64,000 nucleotides of DNA from Faecalibacterium sp. I3-3-33 (GCF_023347295.1 NZ_CP094469.1:310001-374000); one strand, 5' to 3'. Shown: positions 39,702-48,777, counted from the first letter of the stretch. The notes: a model not told the origin generated them from the sequence alone. A program made the numbers and translations.

Positions 39702-42011
39702 ATGGTCTGTATTCGATGCCAGAAGCGTCCGGCGATCATCTTTATCCAGCGGATGGAGAATGGTCAGATGAAGCAGGAGGGGTACTGTCTGCACTGTGCC
39801 CGGGAGCTGCACATCAAGCCCGTGGACGATCTGATGAAACAATTCGGGATGTCGGAGCAGGATCTGGATAACATGGAAAACCGCATGGAGAGCATGATGG
39901 AGGAGCTGGGCGATTCCAACCCTCTTTCCATGCTGATGAATATGTCCGGCAGCGGCGAGGATGCCGATGCGGAGAACATGGACGAGGATCTTGTGCCCGG
40001 CAGCAATGCCACCTTCCCGCTGGGCTTTACCGGTACGGAGAAGCAGGACGGCGAAAAAAAGGCCGACCGCAAGAACGGCAAAAAGCCGCCCAAGCGCAAG
40101 TTTCTGGATACCTACTGCGAAAACCTGACCCGCAAGGCGCGGGAGGGCAAGCTGGATGATATCATCGGGCGCGACCGCGAAATTTACCGCACCATCCAGA
40201 TTTTGAGCCGCCGCCAGAAGAATAACCCCTGCCTGATCGGTGAAGCCGGTGTGGGCAAGACCGCCATCGCGGAAGGCATTGCCGAGCGCATTGCCAAGGG
40301 ACAGGTGCCCATCGGCCTGCGGGATAAGGAGATTTTTCTGCTCGACCTCACCAGCCTTGTGGCGGGTACCCAGTTCCGCGGTCAGTTCGAGCAGCGGGTC
40401 AAGGGTCTGCTGAGCGAGGTAAAGGCTGCGGGCAACGTGATCCTGTTCATCGACGAGATCCACACCATCACCTCTGCCGGTGAGAGCGAGGGTGCCATGA
40501 ACGCGGGCAACATCTTAAAGCCCGCCCTCTCCCGCGGTGAGATTCAGGTCATCGGTGCCACCACCTTTACCGAGTACCGCAAGTATATTGAAAAAGATCA
40601 GGCGCTGGAGCGCCGTTTCCAGCCTGTGCGGGTGGAGGAGCCCAGCGTGGCGGACACCCTTGCCGTAATGAACGGCATCAAGCGCTACTACGAGCAGCAC
40701 CATCATGTGCAGGTGCCCGCCGAGGTGCTTTCGGCGGTGGTCACCCTGAGCGAGCGGTACATCACCGACCGTTTTCTGCCGGATAAGGCCATCGACCTGC
40801 TGGACGAAGCCTGCGCCTGCTGCAATCTGGCGCACCCGGTCATCTCCGAGTATCTGGGGATGCAGAAGGAGCTGGACGCCCTGAAGCAGGAAGAAGCCGA
40901 GATGGAAAGCGCGGATGTGAACGAAGCCATCGACTACGAGCGCGTAGCCGAGCGCAAGACCCGCATCGCCAAGCTGGAATCCGAGCTGCCCGCTAAGCAG
41001 GCCGCTGCCAGCGAAATTCAGGTGACCATGGACGATGTAGCCAAGGTCATCGAGCTGTGGACGGGCATCCCGGCGGTAAAAATTCGCGAGACCGAGTTCG
41101 TCAAGCTGGCAGGGCTGGAAGCCGCTTTGAAGCAGAAGGTCATCGGTCAGGACGAAGCCGTGCATCTGGTGGCGCAGGCCATCAAGCGCAGCCGCGCCGA
41201 CCTTTCCGGCCGCCGCCGTCCCGCAAGCTTCATCTTTGTGGGTCCCACCGGCGTAGGCAAGACCGAGCTGGTCAAGCAGCTGGCAGAACAGCTGTTCGAT
41301 GGTCCTGACCCGCTCATCCGTCTGGACATGAGCGAGTATATGGAAAAATACGCGGTGTCCCGCATGATCGGTTCGCCTCCGGGCTATGTGGGCTACGAGG
41401 AAGCCGGTCAGCTGACCGAGAAGGTGCGCCGCCGCCCGTACAGCGTGGTGCTGTTTGACGAGATCGAAAAGGCGCACCCGGATGTGATGAACATCCTGCT
41501 GCAGATTCTGGACGAGGGCAAGATCAACGATGCGCAGGGACGCACGGTGGATTTTTCCAACACGGTCATCTGCATGACCTCCAACGCGGGCAGCAGCGAC
41601 CAGAGCGCGGGCAGCCTTGGCTTTAACAAGAGCGACGCCCAGCGCAGCGAGGAAAAGACCCGCAAGGCGCTGGCGCAGTTCCTGCGCCCGGAGTTCCTTG
41701 GCCGCGTGGACGAGGTAATCGCCTTCAAGCCCCTGACCGAGGAGACCCTGCAGGGCATCGCCGCCCTGATGCTGGACGAGTACAAGCCCGGCATGGAGGC
41801 CAAGGGCATCGCTTACAGCTACACCCCGGCAGCGCTCAAGGCACTGGTGCAAAAGAGTCAGGGCGGCCGCTTTGGTGCGCGCGACCTGCGCCGCACCATC
41901 CGCAAGGCGGTGGAGGACCCCGCCGCCGAGCGCCTGATCGACGGCACGCTGGCATCCGGCGGCACTCTTGTGGTGGATGCCGATGAAAACGGCGAAGTTG
42001 TACTGAAATAA
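39702..42011 (+). CDS. Clp ATPase with N-terminal zinc finger (ClpE-like)
   Basis: A 769-residue unfoldase. It begins with a zinc finger, CIRCQKRPAIIFIQ then YCLHCARELH, like ClpE and McsA, in place of the Clp N repeats. D1: Walker A GEAGVGKTA, Walker B ILFIDEIHTI. The linker is a short coil (about 390-430). D2: Walker A GPTGVGKTEL, VVLFDEIEKAHPDV, arginine region LRPEFLGRVDEVI. GSLGFNKSD after the second Walker B could be the loop that docks on ClpP. ATG at 39702 behind AAGGAGGAACT. It degrades misfolded proteins with ClpP (family knowledge). No CtsR gene is nearby. Confidence 0.92.
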   Translation: MVCIRCQKRPAIIFIQRMENGQMKQEGYCLHCARELHIKPVDDLMKQFGMSEQDLDNMENRMESMMEELGDSNPLSMLMNMSGSGEDADAENMDEDLVPGSNATFPLGFTGTEKQDGEKKADRKNGKKPPKRKFLDTYCENLTRKAREGKLDDIIGRDREIYRTIQILSRRQKNNPCLIGEAGVGKTAIAEGIAERIAKGQVPIGLRDKEIFLLDLTSLVAGTQFRGQFEQRVKGLLSEVKAAGNVILFIDEIHTITSAGESEGAMNAGNILKPALSRGEIQVIGATTFTEYRKYIEKDQALERRFQPVRVEEPSVADTLAVMNGIKRYYEQHHHVQVPAEVLSAVVTLSERYITDRFLPDKAIDLLDEACACCNLAHPVISEYLGMQKELDALKQEEAEMESADVNEAIDYERVAERKTRIAKLESELPAKQAAASEIQVTMDDVAKVIELWTGIPAVKIRETEFVKLAGLEAALKQKVIGQDEAVHLVAQAIKRSRADLSGRRRPASFIFVGPTGVGKTELVKQLAEQLFDGPDPLIRLDMSEYMEKYAVSRMIGSPPGYVGYEEAGQLTEKVRRRPYSVVLFDEIEKAHPDVMNILLQILDEGKINDAQGRTVDFSNTVICMTSNAGSSDQSAGSLGFNKSDAQRSEEKTRKALAQFLRPEFLGRVDEVIAFKPLTEETLQGIAALMLDEYKPGMEAKGIAYSYTPAALKALVQKSQGGRFGARDLRRTIRKAVEDPAAERLIDGTLASGGTLVVDADENGEVVLK

Positions 42012-42021
42012 TCATAACCGC

Positions 42022-42057
42022 AAAGCACCCCGGCTGGAAACAGCTGGGGTGCTTTTT
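42022..42057 (+). terminator. Terminator after the Clp gene
   Basis: AAAGCACCCC-GG-CTG and CAG-CT-GGGGTGCTTTTT around GAAA. Confidence 0.9.
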
Positions 42058-42089
42058 GTCTGCTCATAAAAACTTTTTGTAATATATAC

Positions 42090-42118
42090 TTGACATTTAG
42101 AATGGTAAATGCTACTAT
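42090..42118 (+). promoter_or_regulatory. Promoter with internal operator of the small XRE gene
   Basis: TTGACA (42090-42095), 17 bases, TACTAT (42113-42118). Between the boxes lies the inverted repeat CATTTA-GAATGG-TAAATG (42094-42111), an apt site for autorepression by the XRE protein that follows. Confidence 0.65.
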
Positions 42119-42168
42119 ATGTCCAGAGGATAAAACAAATGCCGACCCGGCAGGAAAGGAGCATATCA

Positions 42169-42366
42169 ATGCCGAAGAACCTGAAATTAAAGGCCGCCCG
42201 TGCAGAAAAGGATATGACGCAAGGAGCGCTTGCCGAGGCGGCAGGGGTTTCGCGCCAGACTATCAACGCCATTGAAAAAGGGGAGTACAACCCCACCATC
42301 AACCTTTGCCGCAGTATCTGTAAAATTCTGGATAAGACACTGGATGAACTGTTCTGGGAGGAATGA
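42169..42366 (+). CDS. Small XRE-family transcriptional regulator
   Basis: A 65-residue protein made only of an XRE domain: LKAARAEKDMTQGALAEAAG, VSRQTINAIEKGEYNPTINL, then CRSICKILDKTLDELFWEE. ATG at 42169 behind AGGAAAGGAGCATATCA. This short type usually sits in front of a membrane protein gene, as here (start four bases after its stop), and represses the pair. Confidence 0.92.
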   Translation: MPKNLKLKAARAEKDMTQGALAEAAGVSRQTINAIEKGEYNPTINLCRSICKILDKTLDELFWEE

Positions 42367-42369
42367 ACT

Positions 42370-42813
42370 ATGAAATTTTCACTATACAGCAAGAAAAACC
42401 GGTTGGACGAGATGCAGGAGCAGACCCTGCGCAAAATTGAAAGCAATGGCTTCTGGCTGCTGTGGGGCAGCCTTTTGGCGGCGTGGATCGTGCAGACGGT
42501 GTTCGGGGCTGCGGACAAGGCCGCCGGAGAGTGGGTCGTATTCATGATCGGCTGCATTTATATAGTTGTCGCGTGTCTGCGCAATGGTCTGTGGGATCGC
42601 CACCTTTCGGATAAGGCCCCGGCCAATGCCGTGTATTCTCTGGTGGCTGCGGTGGCGGTTACGCTGATCTGCGGTTTTTCCTATGGATACTGGATCGGTG
42701 CTGTTTTTGCCGGTGTTTTTACCGGCATCCTGTGCTTTGCATTGCTGCAGCTGTGCGCCGCATTGACACGCAAACGGCGCGAGCATCTGGATGACCCGAA
42801 GGACGGAGAATAA
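42370..42813 (+). CDS. DUF6773-like four-span membrane protein
   Basis: A 147-residue protein, ATG at 42370 after GGGAGGAATGAACT. The start KKNRLDEMQEQTLRKIESNG is typical for partners of small XRE regulators. Four membrane segments follow (about 29-46, 55-70, 85-105, 110-130) and a basic tail. Function unknown; the family resembles DUF6773 (from memory). Confidence 0.72.
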   Translation: MKFSLYSKKNRLDEMQEQTLRKIESNGFWLLWGSLLAAWIVQTVFGAADKAAGEWVVFMIGCIYIVVACLRNGLWDRHLSDKAPANAVYSLVAAVAVTLICGFSYGYWIGAVFAGVFTGILCFALLQLCAALTRKRREHLDDPKDGE

Positions 42814-42820
42814 TATTATA

Positions 42821-42863
42821 AAAAGGGGCTGCTGCACAGCATTTGATGCAGCAGCCCCTTTTT
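42821..42863 (+). terminator. Terminator after the membrane protein gene
   Basis: AAAAGGGGCTGCTGCA pairs with TGCAGCAGCCCCTTTTT. Confidence 0.9.
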
Positions 42864-42889
42864 GCATGGGTGCATGATATTATCCTGCA

Positions 42890-42918
42890 TTGACAAAACT
42901 GCGCAGAATAAGTACAAT
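42890..42918 (+). promoter_or_regulatory. Promoter of gltX
   Basis: TTGACA (42890-42895), 17 bases, TACAAT (42913-42918): near-consensus housekeeping promoter. Confidence 0.8.
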
Positions 42919-42970
42919 AAAACATAGCTATCCGCAAATTTTTTGCATGAGAATAAAGGAGCGTTTTTCT

Positions 42971-44440
42971 ATGCCGAGCAATAAAGTCCGCACCCGTTTT
43001 GCACCCTCGCCTACGGGTTATATGCACGTTGGCAACCTGCGTACTGCCCTGTACACCTACCTGATGGCCAAGCACGAGGATGGCGCCTTCATCCTGCGCA
43101 TCGAGGATACCGATCAGGGCCGCTATGTGGAGGGCGCTGTGGATGTCATCTACAACACCCTGCGGGAGACCGGCCTTCTGTGGGACGAGGGCCCGGATAT
43201 CGGCGGCCCCGTGGGCCCCTATGTGCAGAGCGAGCGCATGGGCATGTTCAAGCAGTACGCCGAGCAGCTGGTGGCAGAGGGCAAGGCCTATTACTGCTTC
43301 TGCACCGAGGAGCGCTTGGAGGCCCTGCACGCCGAGCAGCGCGCTGCCGGTGAAATGACCCACTATGACGGCTGCTGCCGCGAGCTGCCCAAGGAGGAAG
43401 TGGAAAAGCGCCTTGCAGCAGGCGAGCCCTACGTCATCCGCCAGAAGATCCCCCGCGAGGGCGTGACCGGCTTTGACGATGTGGTGTACGGCCACATTGA
43501 GGTGAACAACAGCGAGATGGACGACCAGATCCTCATCAAGACCGATGGGATGCCCACCTACAACTTTGCCAACGTTGTGGACGACCACCTGATGGGCATT
43601 ACCCACGTCATCCGCGGCAGCGAGTATCTGTCCTCCACCCCCAAGTATAACCTGCTGTATCAGGCCTTTGGCTGGGACATCCCCACCTATATCCACTGCC
43701 CGCCGGTGATGAAGGACGCCCAGAATAAGCTGTCCAAGCGCAACGGCGATGCAAGCTATCAGGATCTGGTGGCAAAGGGCTACCTGACCGAGGCGGTGCT
43801 GAACTATATCTGCCTGCTGGGCTGGAGCCCCCGCGGCGAGTACGCCGAGCAGGAGATCTTCTCCCTGCCGGAGCTGGTCAAGATCTGGTCGCCGGAGGGC
43901 ATCTCCAAGTCCCCCGCCATCTTCGACCCCCTCAAGCTGCGCGCCATCAATGCGGAGTATATCCGCCGCCTGAGCCCCGAGGAGTTCCAGAAAAAGGCCG
44001 AACCGTGGATCGACAGCGCCGTGCACAGCGCCATTGACAAAAAGCTGCTGTGCGCAAACCTGCAGCCCCGGTGCGAGGTGCTGGGCGAGATCCCCGAGCA
44101 GCTGGATTTCTTTGACGCCATGCCGGAGTACGACGTGAGCCTGTACGCCAACAAAAAGCAAAAGACCACCCCGGAGACTGCAAAAGAAGCACTGGAAGCC
44201 CTGCTGCCGGTGCTGAGCGACGAGGCACTGGATTTTGCAGACCGCGATGCCGTGTTCGATGCCTGCAAGGCGAAGGCTGAGGAGCTGGGCAAAAAGAACG
44301 GCTGGCTGCTCTACCCGCTGGGCATTGCCCTTTCCGGCAAGCAGCGCACCCCCGGCGGCGGCACCGACCTTGCCTGCATGATGGGCCGCGAAAAGACCCT
44401 GCAGCGCGTGCAGGATGCCATTGCAAAGCTGAACGGCTGA
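42971..44440 (+). CDS. gltX: Glutamyl-tRNA synthetase
   Basis: A 489-residue class I synthetase. ATG at 42971 behind AATAAAGGAGCG; two further in-frame ATGs upstream lack a site. The HIGH region is APSPTGYMHVGNLRTALY, the RIEDTD motif follows at about 48, and the KMSKS motif is KLSKRNGD (about 255). It charges tRNA-Glu and, in many Firmicutes, also tRNA-Gln for later amidation. Whether this one is discriminating cannot be read here. Confidence 0.96.
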   Translation: MPSNKVRTRFAPSPTGYMHVGNLRTALYTYLMAKHEDGAFILRIEDTDQGRYVEGAVDVIYNTLRETGLLWDEGPDIGGPVGPYVQSERMGMFKQYAEQLVAEGKAYYCFCTEERLEALHAEQRAAGEMTHYDGCCRELPKEEVEKRLAAGEPYVIRQKIPREGVTGFDDVVYGHIEVNNSEMDDQILIKTDGMPTYNFANVVDDHLMGITHVIRGSEYLSSTPKYNLLYQAFGWDIPTYIHCPPVMKDAQNKLSKRNGDASYQDLVAKGYLTEAVLNYICLLGWSPRGEYAEQEIFSLPELVKIWSPEGISKSPAIFDPLKLRAINAEYIRRLSPEEFQKKAEPWIDSAVHSAIDKKLLCANLQPRCEVLGEIPEQLDFFDAMPEYDVSLYANKKQKTTPETAKEALEALLPVLSDEALDFADRDAVFDACKAKAEELGKKNGWLLYPLGIALSGKQRTPGGGTDLACMMGREKTLQRVQDAIAKLNG

Positions 44441-44475
44441 GTGATATAAGTACAGTGATCTGGGAGGTGGAACCT

Positions 44476-44748
44476 ATGATGTACCCGTTTATGACATTGG
44501 ACGATGATACCGAAATCGTGCATTCCGAGATGAAGCCCGATGGCCGGGTGAAGGTGTACCTTGAAAAACCGGATGCAGAAGATTGTTTCCACTCAGCAGT
44601 GTGCTGGCTGCCGGGCTATGACTGGCAGGAGGTGCACGGCTTCACGCCGGAGGAGATCGCGCGGTATCAGAAGATCGTGGAGTCCACCGCGCACCTGATC
44701 TTGCAGTTCTCCCAAGAAGGAGGCGTGGAAAATGCCGCAGGTTTTTAA
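44476..44748 (+). CDS. Small conserved protein paired with DUF4160
   Basis: A 90-residue protein, ATG at 44476 behind TGGGAGGTGGAACC. MMYPFMTLDDDTEIVHSEMK, PDGRVKVYLEKPDAEDCFHS, then GFTPEEIARYQKIVES. It overlaps the DUF4160 gene by 17 bases. DUF4160 genes are often paired with a DUF2442 gene; this partner has a similar size and place but I cannot confirm the family. A toxin-antitoxin-like pair is a possibility only. Confidence 0.6.
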   Translation: MMYPFMTLDDDTEIVHSEMKPDGRVKVYLEKPDAEDCFHSAVCWLPGYDWQEVHGFTPEEIARYQKIVESTAHLILQFSQEGGVENAAGF

Positions 44749-45010
44749 GGTTGGTTCCTACTGGGTCTACTTCTGGGCCAATGAGAACGAACCGCTGGAG
44801 CCGATCCATGTGCACGTTGCACAGGGAGCACCCAACAGCAACGCCACCAAGATCTGGATCACCAAGGCGGGCGGCTGCTACCTGTGCAATAATAACTCTC
44901 AGATCCCGCCCCGGGTGCTGCGCAACATTATGGCAGTTATTGAAGCACGCAGCGGTGAAGTGATCGAAAAATGGACAGCCTTTTTTGGCGAGATCCGCTA
45001 TTTCTGCTGA
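44732..45010 (+). CDS. DUF4160-domain protein
   Basis: A 92-residue protein, ATG at 44732 behind AAGGAGGCGTGGAAA. Marks of DUF4160 are YWVYFWANENEPLEPIHVHV, AQGAPNSNATKIWITKAG and the end WTAFFGEIRYF. Such proteins accompany small DNA-binding or DUF2442 proteins. The molecular role is unknown. Confidence 0.8.
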   Translation: MPQVFKVGSYWVYFWANENEPLEPIHVHVAQGAPNSNATKIWITKAGGCYLCNNNSQIPPRVLRNIMAVIEARSGEVIEKWTAFFGEIRYFC

Positions 45011-45029
45011 ACAGTTGAAAATACCCCCA

Positions 45030-45066
45030 AAGCCCTGCGGCAAAATGACGGCCGCAGGGCTTTTTT
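45030..45066 (+). terminator. Terminator after the DUF4160 gene
   Basis: AAGCCCTGCGG and CCGCAGGGCTTTTTT around CAAAATGACGG. Confidence 0.9.
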
Positions 45067-45192
45067 GCGTCTTTGGGCGTCTTTGGGGCGGTTCTATGCA
45101 CCGCGCCAAAAAGCGCCGCTGCCCCGCGTTACAGTATATGCAGACAGTGCGGGGAACAGAACAAACTCCCCGCCGGAAAGCGGGGGATTTTT

Positions 45193-47487
45193 ATGACAGA
45201 GCGGATGGGTGTTTTATCTTCGGACGGGCGGTGCCTGCAGCCTTCGCCTTTGGCGGCACGGGCGATGCTGCGCCCGGCGGCGCGGCGGCTGGCGGCGGTG
45301 GGCATCGGCTTTGCCGGCGGCTGGGCGGTGCTGTACGGGGCGCTGATGCCCTTTGGACTGGGGCTGACCCTTGGGCTGGCAGAGGACTGCTTTGCGCCCT
45401 GTGCGGCAGGAGCGGCGCTGGGGCTGCTGCTCCACGGGCTGGGGGCGCTCTCGCTGCGCAGTCTGTGTCAGCTGTGTGCGCTGGGCGCAGCCGTGGCAGC
45501 CCGCTGGCTGCTGCCGCAAAGGTTTGTACCCGCCGCGCTGGCGGGCTGCGGTACATTGACCGGCATGGCACTGTGCTTTGCGCTGGGCAGCAGCGGCGGG
45601 GCAGACCTTTTGCTGTACAGTGCGGCAGACGCCCTGCTTGCGGCGGGCATCGGCTTCGGGCTGCGCAAATTTGCCCCGGAGCGCCCGGGCATGGGCACGC
45701 TGCTGGTGGGCGCAGCCGTGGCGGCGGCGCTGGGCAGTGTGCGGTGGGGGTGGTTCTCGCCCGGGGTGCTGGCGTGTGCCGCCGCAGAGCTGGCACTCTG
45801 CTGCCGGGCACAGAGGCTTGCCGCCCTGAGCGGCAGCGCGGTACTGGGGGCAGCCCTTTGCGCGGCAGACCCTGCCCTTGCCCCGGCGGCAGCGGGGCTT
45901 GGCTGTGCCACGGCAGCGGCAGCGGTGCTGGCACCCGGACGGCGGGTGGAGACGCTTGCCGCCTACGCGGGCGGCTGCGTATCCGGGGTGCTCTGCGTGC
46001 AGCCGCCCGGAAACGCCTTCGGGCTGCTGTTCAGCGCCTGCGGCGGCATGGCGGTGGTCTGTCTGCTGCCCGGCGGCTGGCTTGTTCCGGTAGCGGAACC
46101 CTCACAAAGCGGGGAGAACGCCCCCGCGCCCGCCCGCAGTGCGGCGGCGTCCACCCGGCTGGAAGCCGTGGCGCAGAGCCTTTCCTCGCTGGCGGAGACA
46201 GTGAACGCGGTCTACGAGGGTCTGCCCCGGCGGCGGGAGGGTTTCCGCTGGGTCATAGACAATGTACATGATACTCTTTGTTTTAACTGCGGGCGGCGGG
46301 AGACCTGCTGGAAGCAGGAATATACTGCCACCATGGCGGGCATGGAAGCGCTGCGCCCGCTGCTGGAACAGAATGGCAGCGTGGAAGCGGCGCAGTTGCC
46401 CGGGCAATTGTCCCGCTGCATCCACCCGGCGGCGCTGTGCGCGGCAGCGGGGCGCAGCTTTGCGCTGTACCGCAGCCGCAAGGAAGCGCGCATCCATTCC
46501 GAGGCCATGCGCACCGCCCTGACCGAGCAGTACAGCGCCGTAGCCGAGGCGCTGGGGGTGCTCAGCGAGCAGCTGGGACGCCCCGGCGACCCGGAGCCCT
46601 ATAAATCCAGCCGGGTGGCAGAATTTTTCACCGGGCTGGGTGCGCCGCCGCAGGAGTGCGCCGTCACGCTGGACGACCTTGGCCGCACCCATGCCGCCGT
46701 TACCCTGCCGCGCACCCGGTTCACCCCGCAGGAGCTGGCAGCGCTGGCGGGAGAGGTGGGGCATATCTGCCGCCGCACGCTGGAGGTGCCGCAGGTGCTT
46801 TCCTGCAAGGGCATGACCACCCTGATGTTCAGCGAAAGACCGGCGCTGCGGGCGGTGTTCGGGGCGGCAAGCGCAGCCGCCCGGGGCGAGGTTTCCGGCG
46901 ATGCGGTGCAGCAGTTTTGCAGCCCCACGGCGGCGCAGATGATCCTATGTGACGGCATGGGCACCGGACGCCCGGCGGCGGTGGACGGCAATCTGGCGGC
47001 AGAGCTGACCGCCCGGCTGCTCAAGGCGGGCTTTACCGCCGAGCTGGCGGCGCGGCTGGTGAACGTGGCGCTGGCCCTGAAAAGTGAGGACGAGAGCGGC
47101 GCAACGCTGGACCTCATCAGCGTGGACTTATACACAGGCACGGCGCGGCTGTTCAAGGCCGGGGCTGCTCCGGGGTTTCTGGTGCACGGCGGGCGGGTGC
47201 GGGCCGTGGGCGAGGCCACCCTGCCCATGGGGGTGCTGGGCGGGGTGAACGGACAGAGCCGGGTGGTGCACCTGACCGCCGGGGACTACGCGGTGCTGGT
47301 ATCGGACGGTTTACTGGTGGACGGCGCGGGCTGGGTGGCAAAGCAGGTGGAGCTTTCGGCGGCGGCGGGAGATGCGCCGGAAAAGCTGGCCGAAACGCTG
47401 GTACAGACCGCCCGCATCCGCGCACAAAAGACCGGCCGCCCGGACGATATCACCGCCGCCGTGCTCCGGCTGGAAAAGAGCGGGTGA
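45193..47487 (+). CDS. spoIIE: SpoIIE-type serine phosphatase with membrane N-terminus
   Basis: A 764-residue protein. ATG at 45193; GGGGGAT before it is a weak site, and the upstream frame has no better one. The first third is hydrophobic with about eight to ten membrane segments, followed by a regulatory region with CFNCGRRETCWKQEY (about 360-375), then a PP2C-type phosphatase domain: ILCDGMGTGRPA with metal-binding Asp587, DYAVLVSDGLLVDGAG and the final RPDDITAAVLRL. SpoIIE dephosphorylates SpoIIAA to activate sigma F in the forespore. The layout is that of true SpoIIE, not just a stand-alone PP2C. Confidence 0.88.
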   Translation: MTERMGVLSSDGRCLQPSPLAARAMLRPAARRLAAVGIGFAGGWAVLYGALMPFGLGLTLGLAEDCFAPCAAGAALGLLLHGLGALSLRSLCQLCALGAAVAARWLLPQRFVPAALAGCGTLTGMALCFALGSSGGADLLLYSAADALLAAGIGFGLRKFAPERPGMGTLLVGAAVAAALGSVRWGWFSPGVLACAAAELALCCRAQRLAALSGSAVLGAALCAADPALAPAAAGLGCATAAAAVLAPGRRVETLAAYAGGCVSGVLCVQPPGNAFGLLFSACGGMAVVCLLPGGWLVPVAEPSQSGENAPAPARSAAASTRLEAVAQSLSSLAETVNAVYEGLPRRREGFRWVIDNVHDTLCFNCGRRETCWKQEYTATMAGMEALRPLLEQNGSVEAAQLPGQLSRCIHPAALCAAAGRSFALYRSRKEARIHSEAMRTALTEQYSAVAEALGVLSEQLGRPGDPEPYKSSRVAEFFTGLGAPPQECAVTLDDLGRTHAAVTLPRTRFTPQELAALAGEVGHICRRTLEVPQVLSCKGMTTLMFSERPALRAVFGAASAAARGEVSGDAVQQFCSPTAAQMILCDGMGTGRPAAVDGNLAAELTARLLKAGFTAELAARLVNVALALKSEDESGATLDLISVDLYTGTARLFKAGAAPGFLVHGGRVRAVGEATLPMGVLGGVNGQSRVVHLTAGDYAVLVSDGLLVDGAGWVAKQVELSAAAGDAPEKLAETLVQTARIRAQKTGRPDDITAAVLRLEKSG

Positions 47488-47504
47488 CGGCGGCAGAGTT
47501 TCCG

Positions 47505-47533
47505 TTGCAATTTGCGGGAAGGAGGGGTATACT
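47505..47533 (+). promoter_or_regulatory. Promoter of the pectinesterase gene
   Basis: TTGCAA (47505-47510), 17 bases, TATACT (47528-47533). Confidence 0.65.
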
Positions 47534-47580
47534 GGAAGCATATTTTTCAGCCCGGCAGTGCCGGGCACAGGAGGCGGCTT

Positions 47581-48546
47581 ATGCTTACCATCAACGTTGC
47601 ACCCGACGGCAGCGGACAGTTTACCACCATTTCCGAGGCGGTGCTGGCGGTGCCCTACGACTGCCCTGCGGTCATCCGCATCGCGCCGGGTATTTACCGG
47701 GAAAAGCTGGTTTGTGAGAAAAAGGATATCACCCTTGCGGGCGCGGGCATGGATGCCACCCGGCTGGTATGGAATGACGGCGGCAAGCTGCCGCACCCGG
47801 ACGGACGGCCCACCCACACCTTCCGCAGCTACACCACCTTTTTCAGCGGCGAAAAGCTGCGGGTGGAGGATATGACCATCGAGAACGACGCAGGCCCCGG
47901 CGCGAAGGTCGGGCAGGCCATCGCGGCCTATGTGGACAGCGCCCGGGCGGCGTTCAGCCGGGTGCGGCTGCTGGGCAATCAGGATACCCTGTTCTGCGCC
48001 CCTCTGCCGGAGAAAGAGCGGGAGAAGGACGGCTTTCTGGGCCCGCGCGGGCTGGCACCCCGCCGGGCAAGCGCGCAGTATTACCACGCCTGCGAGATCG
48101 CCGGGGACATTGATTTTATCTTTGGCGGGGCGGACGCCCTGTTTGAGCACTGCACCCTGCGCACGGTGGACAACGGCCTTGCGCACAGCTGGGTCACCGC
48201 GCCCTCCGGTGCGGCGGATGGGCTGGGCTTTGTGTTCTGGGACTGCGATTTTGTCTCGGACTGCCCGGCGGGCAGCGTGTATCTGGGCAGACCGTGGCGG
48301 CCTACCGGCAAAACGGCGGTGCTGGACTGCCGCCTTGGGGCGCACATTGCACCGGAAGGCTTTGCCGGCTGGAACGACCGCACCGACACGGCGCTGGCCG
48401 GCTTTGCCGAAGCAGGCAGCACCGGCGCGGGTGCAGGGGAGCGCCCCGGCTGGGTGCAGGCGCTTTCGGCTGCCGAAGCCGCTGTGCTGCTGCGCACTGC
48501 CCGGCAGAAGTGCCGCATGGAGACTACGGAAAGGATAACAGGATGA
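47581..48546 (+). CDS. Pectinesterase (carbohydrate esterase family 8)
   Basis: A 321-residue enzyme that removes methyl groups from pectin fragments. ATG at 47581 behind CACAGGAGGCGGCTT. Family signatures: PDGSGQFTTISEAVLAVP, PGIYREKL, LLGNQDTLFCAPL (catalytic Gln and Asp region), CEIAGDIDFIFGGADALFEH (second catalytic Asp) and VYLGRPWRPTGKTAVLDC. There is no signal peptide, so it probably works inside the cell on imported oligogalacturonides. The next gene overlaps its stop. Confidence 0.93.
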   Translation: MLTINVAPDGSGQFTTISEAVLAVPYDCPAVIRIAPGIYREKLVCEKKDITLAGAGMDATRLVWNDGGKLPHPDGRPTHTFRSYTTFFSGEKLRVEDMTIENDAGPGAKVGQAIAAYVDSARAAFSRVRLLGNQDTLFCAPLPEKEREKDGFLGPRGLAPRRASAQYYHACEIAGDIDFIFGGADALFEHCTLRTVDNGLAHSWVTAPSGAADGLGFVFWDCDFVSDCPAGSVYLGRPWRPTGKTAVLDCRLGAHIAPEGFAGWNDRTDTALAGFAEAGSTGAGAGERPGWVQALSAAEAAVLLRTARQKCRMETTERITG

Positions 48547-48704
48547 AAAAATTACCCAATGCAGTAAAGTGGCTCATCATTCTGGTGGTGCTGGGTGCCA
48601 TGGGCGCGATGATGTGGGCGGTGAACGACCGCGCCTCCCGGGTGGAGATGCCCGCCCCGGACAACACCTTTGGCATCTACCATACGGCAGAGAGCGGAAC
48701 ATAA
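48543..48704 (+). CDS. Small single-span membrane protein
   Basis: A 53-residue protein whose ATG overlaps the pectinesterase stop (ATGA). Basic start MKKLPNAVKW, one membrane segment (about 9-27, WLIILVVLGAMGAMMWAV), short polar tail. Not recognised. Position suggests cotranscription with the esterase gene. Confidence 0.6.
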   Translation: MKKLPNAVKWLIILVVLGAMGAMMWAVNDRASRVEMPAPDNTFGIYHTAESGT

Positions 48705-48705
48705 T

Positions 48706-48759
48706 AAAAGCACCGGCAGTTTCCCGATTGGAAAATCAGGAAAACTGCCGGTGCTTTTT
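48706..48759. terminator. Bidirectional terminator between convergent genes
   Basis: AAAAGCACCGGCAGTTTCCC pairs with GGAAAACTGCCGGTGCTTTT; A-run on the left, T-run on the right, so it can stop both strands. Confidence 0.9.
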
Positions 48760-48777
48760 CTGTATCACAGGGGGTGC

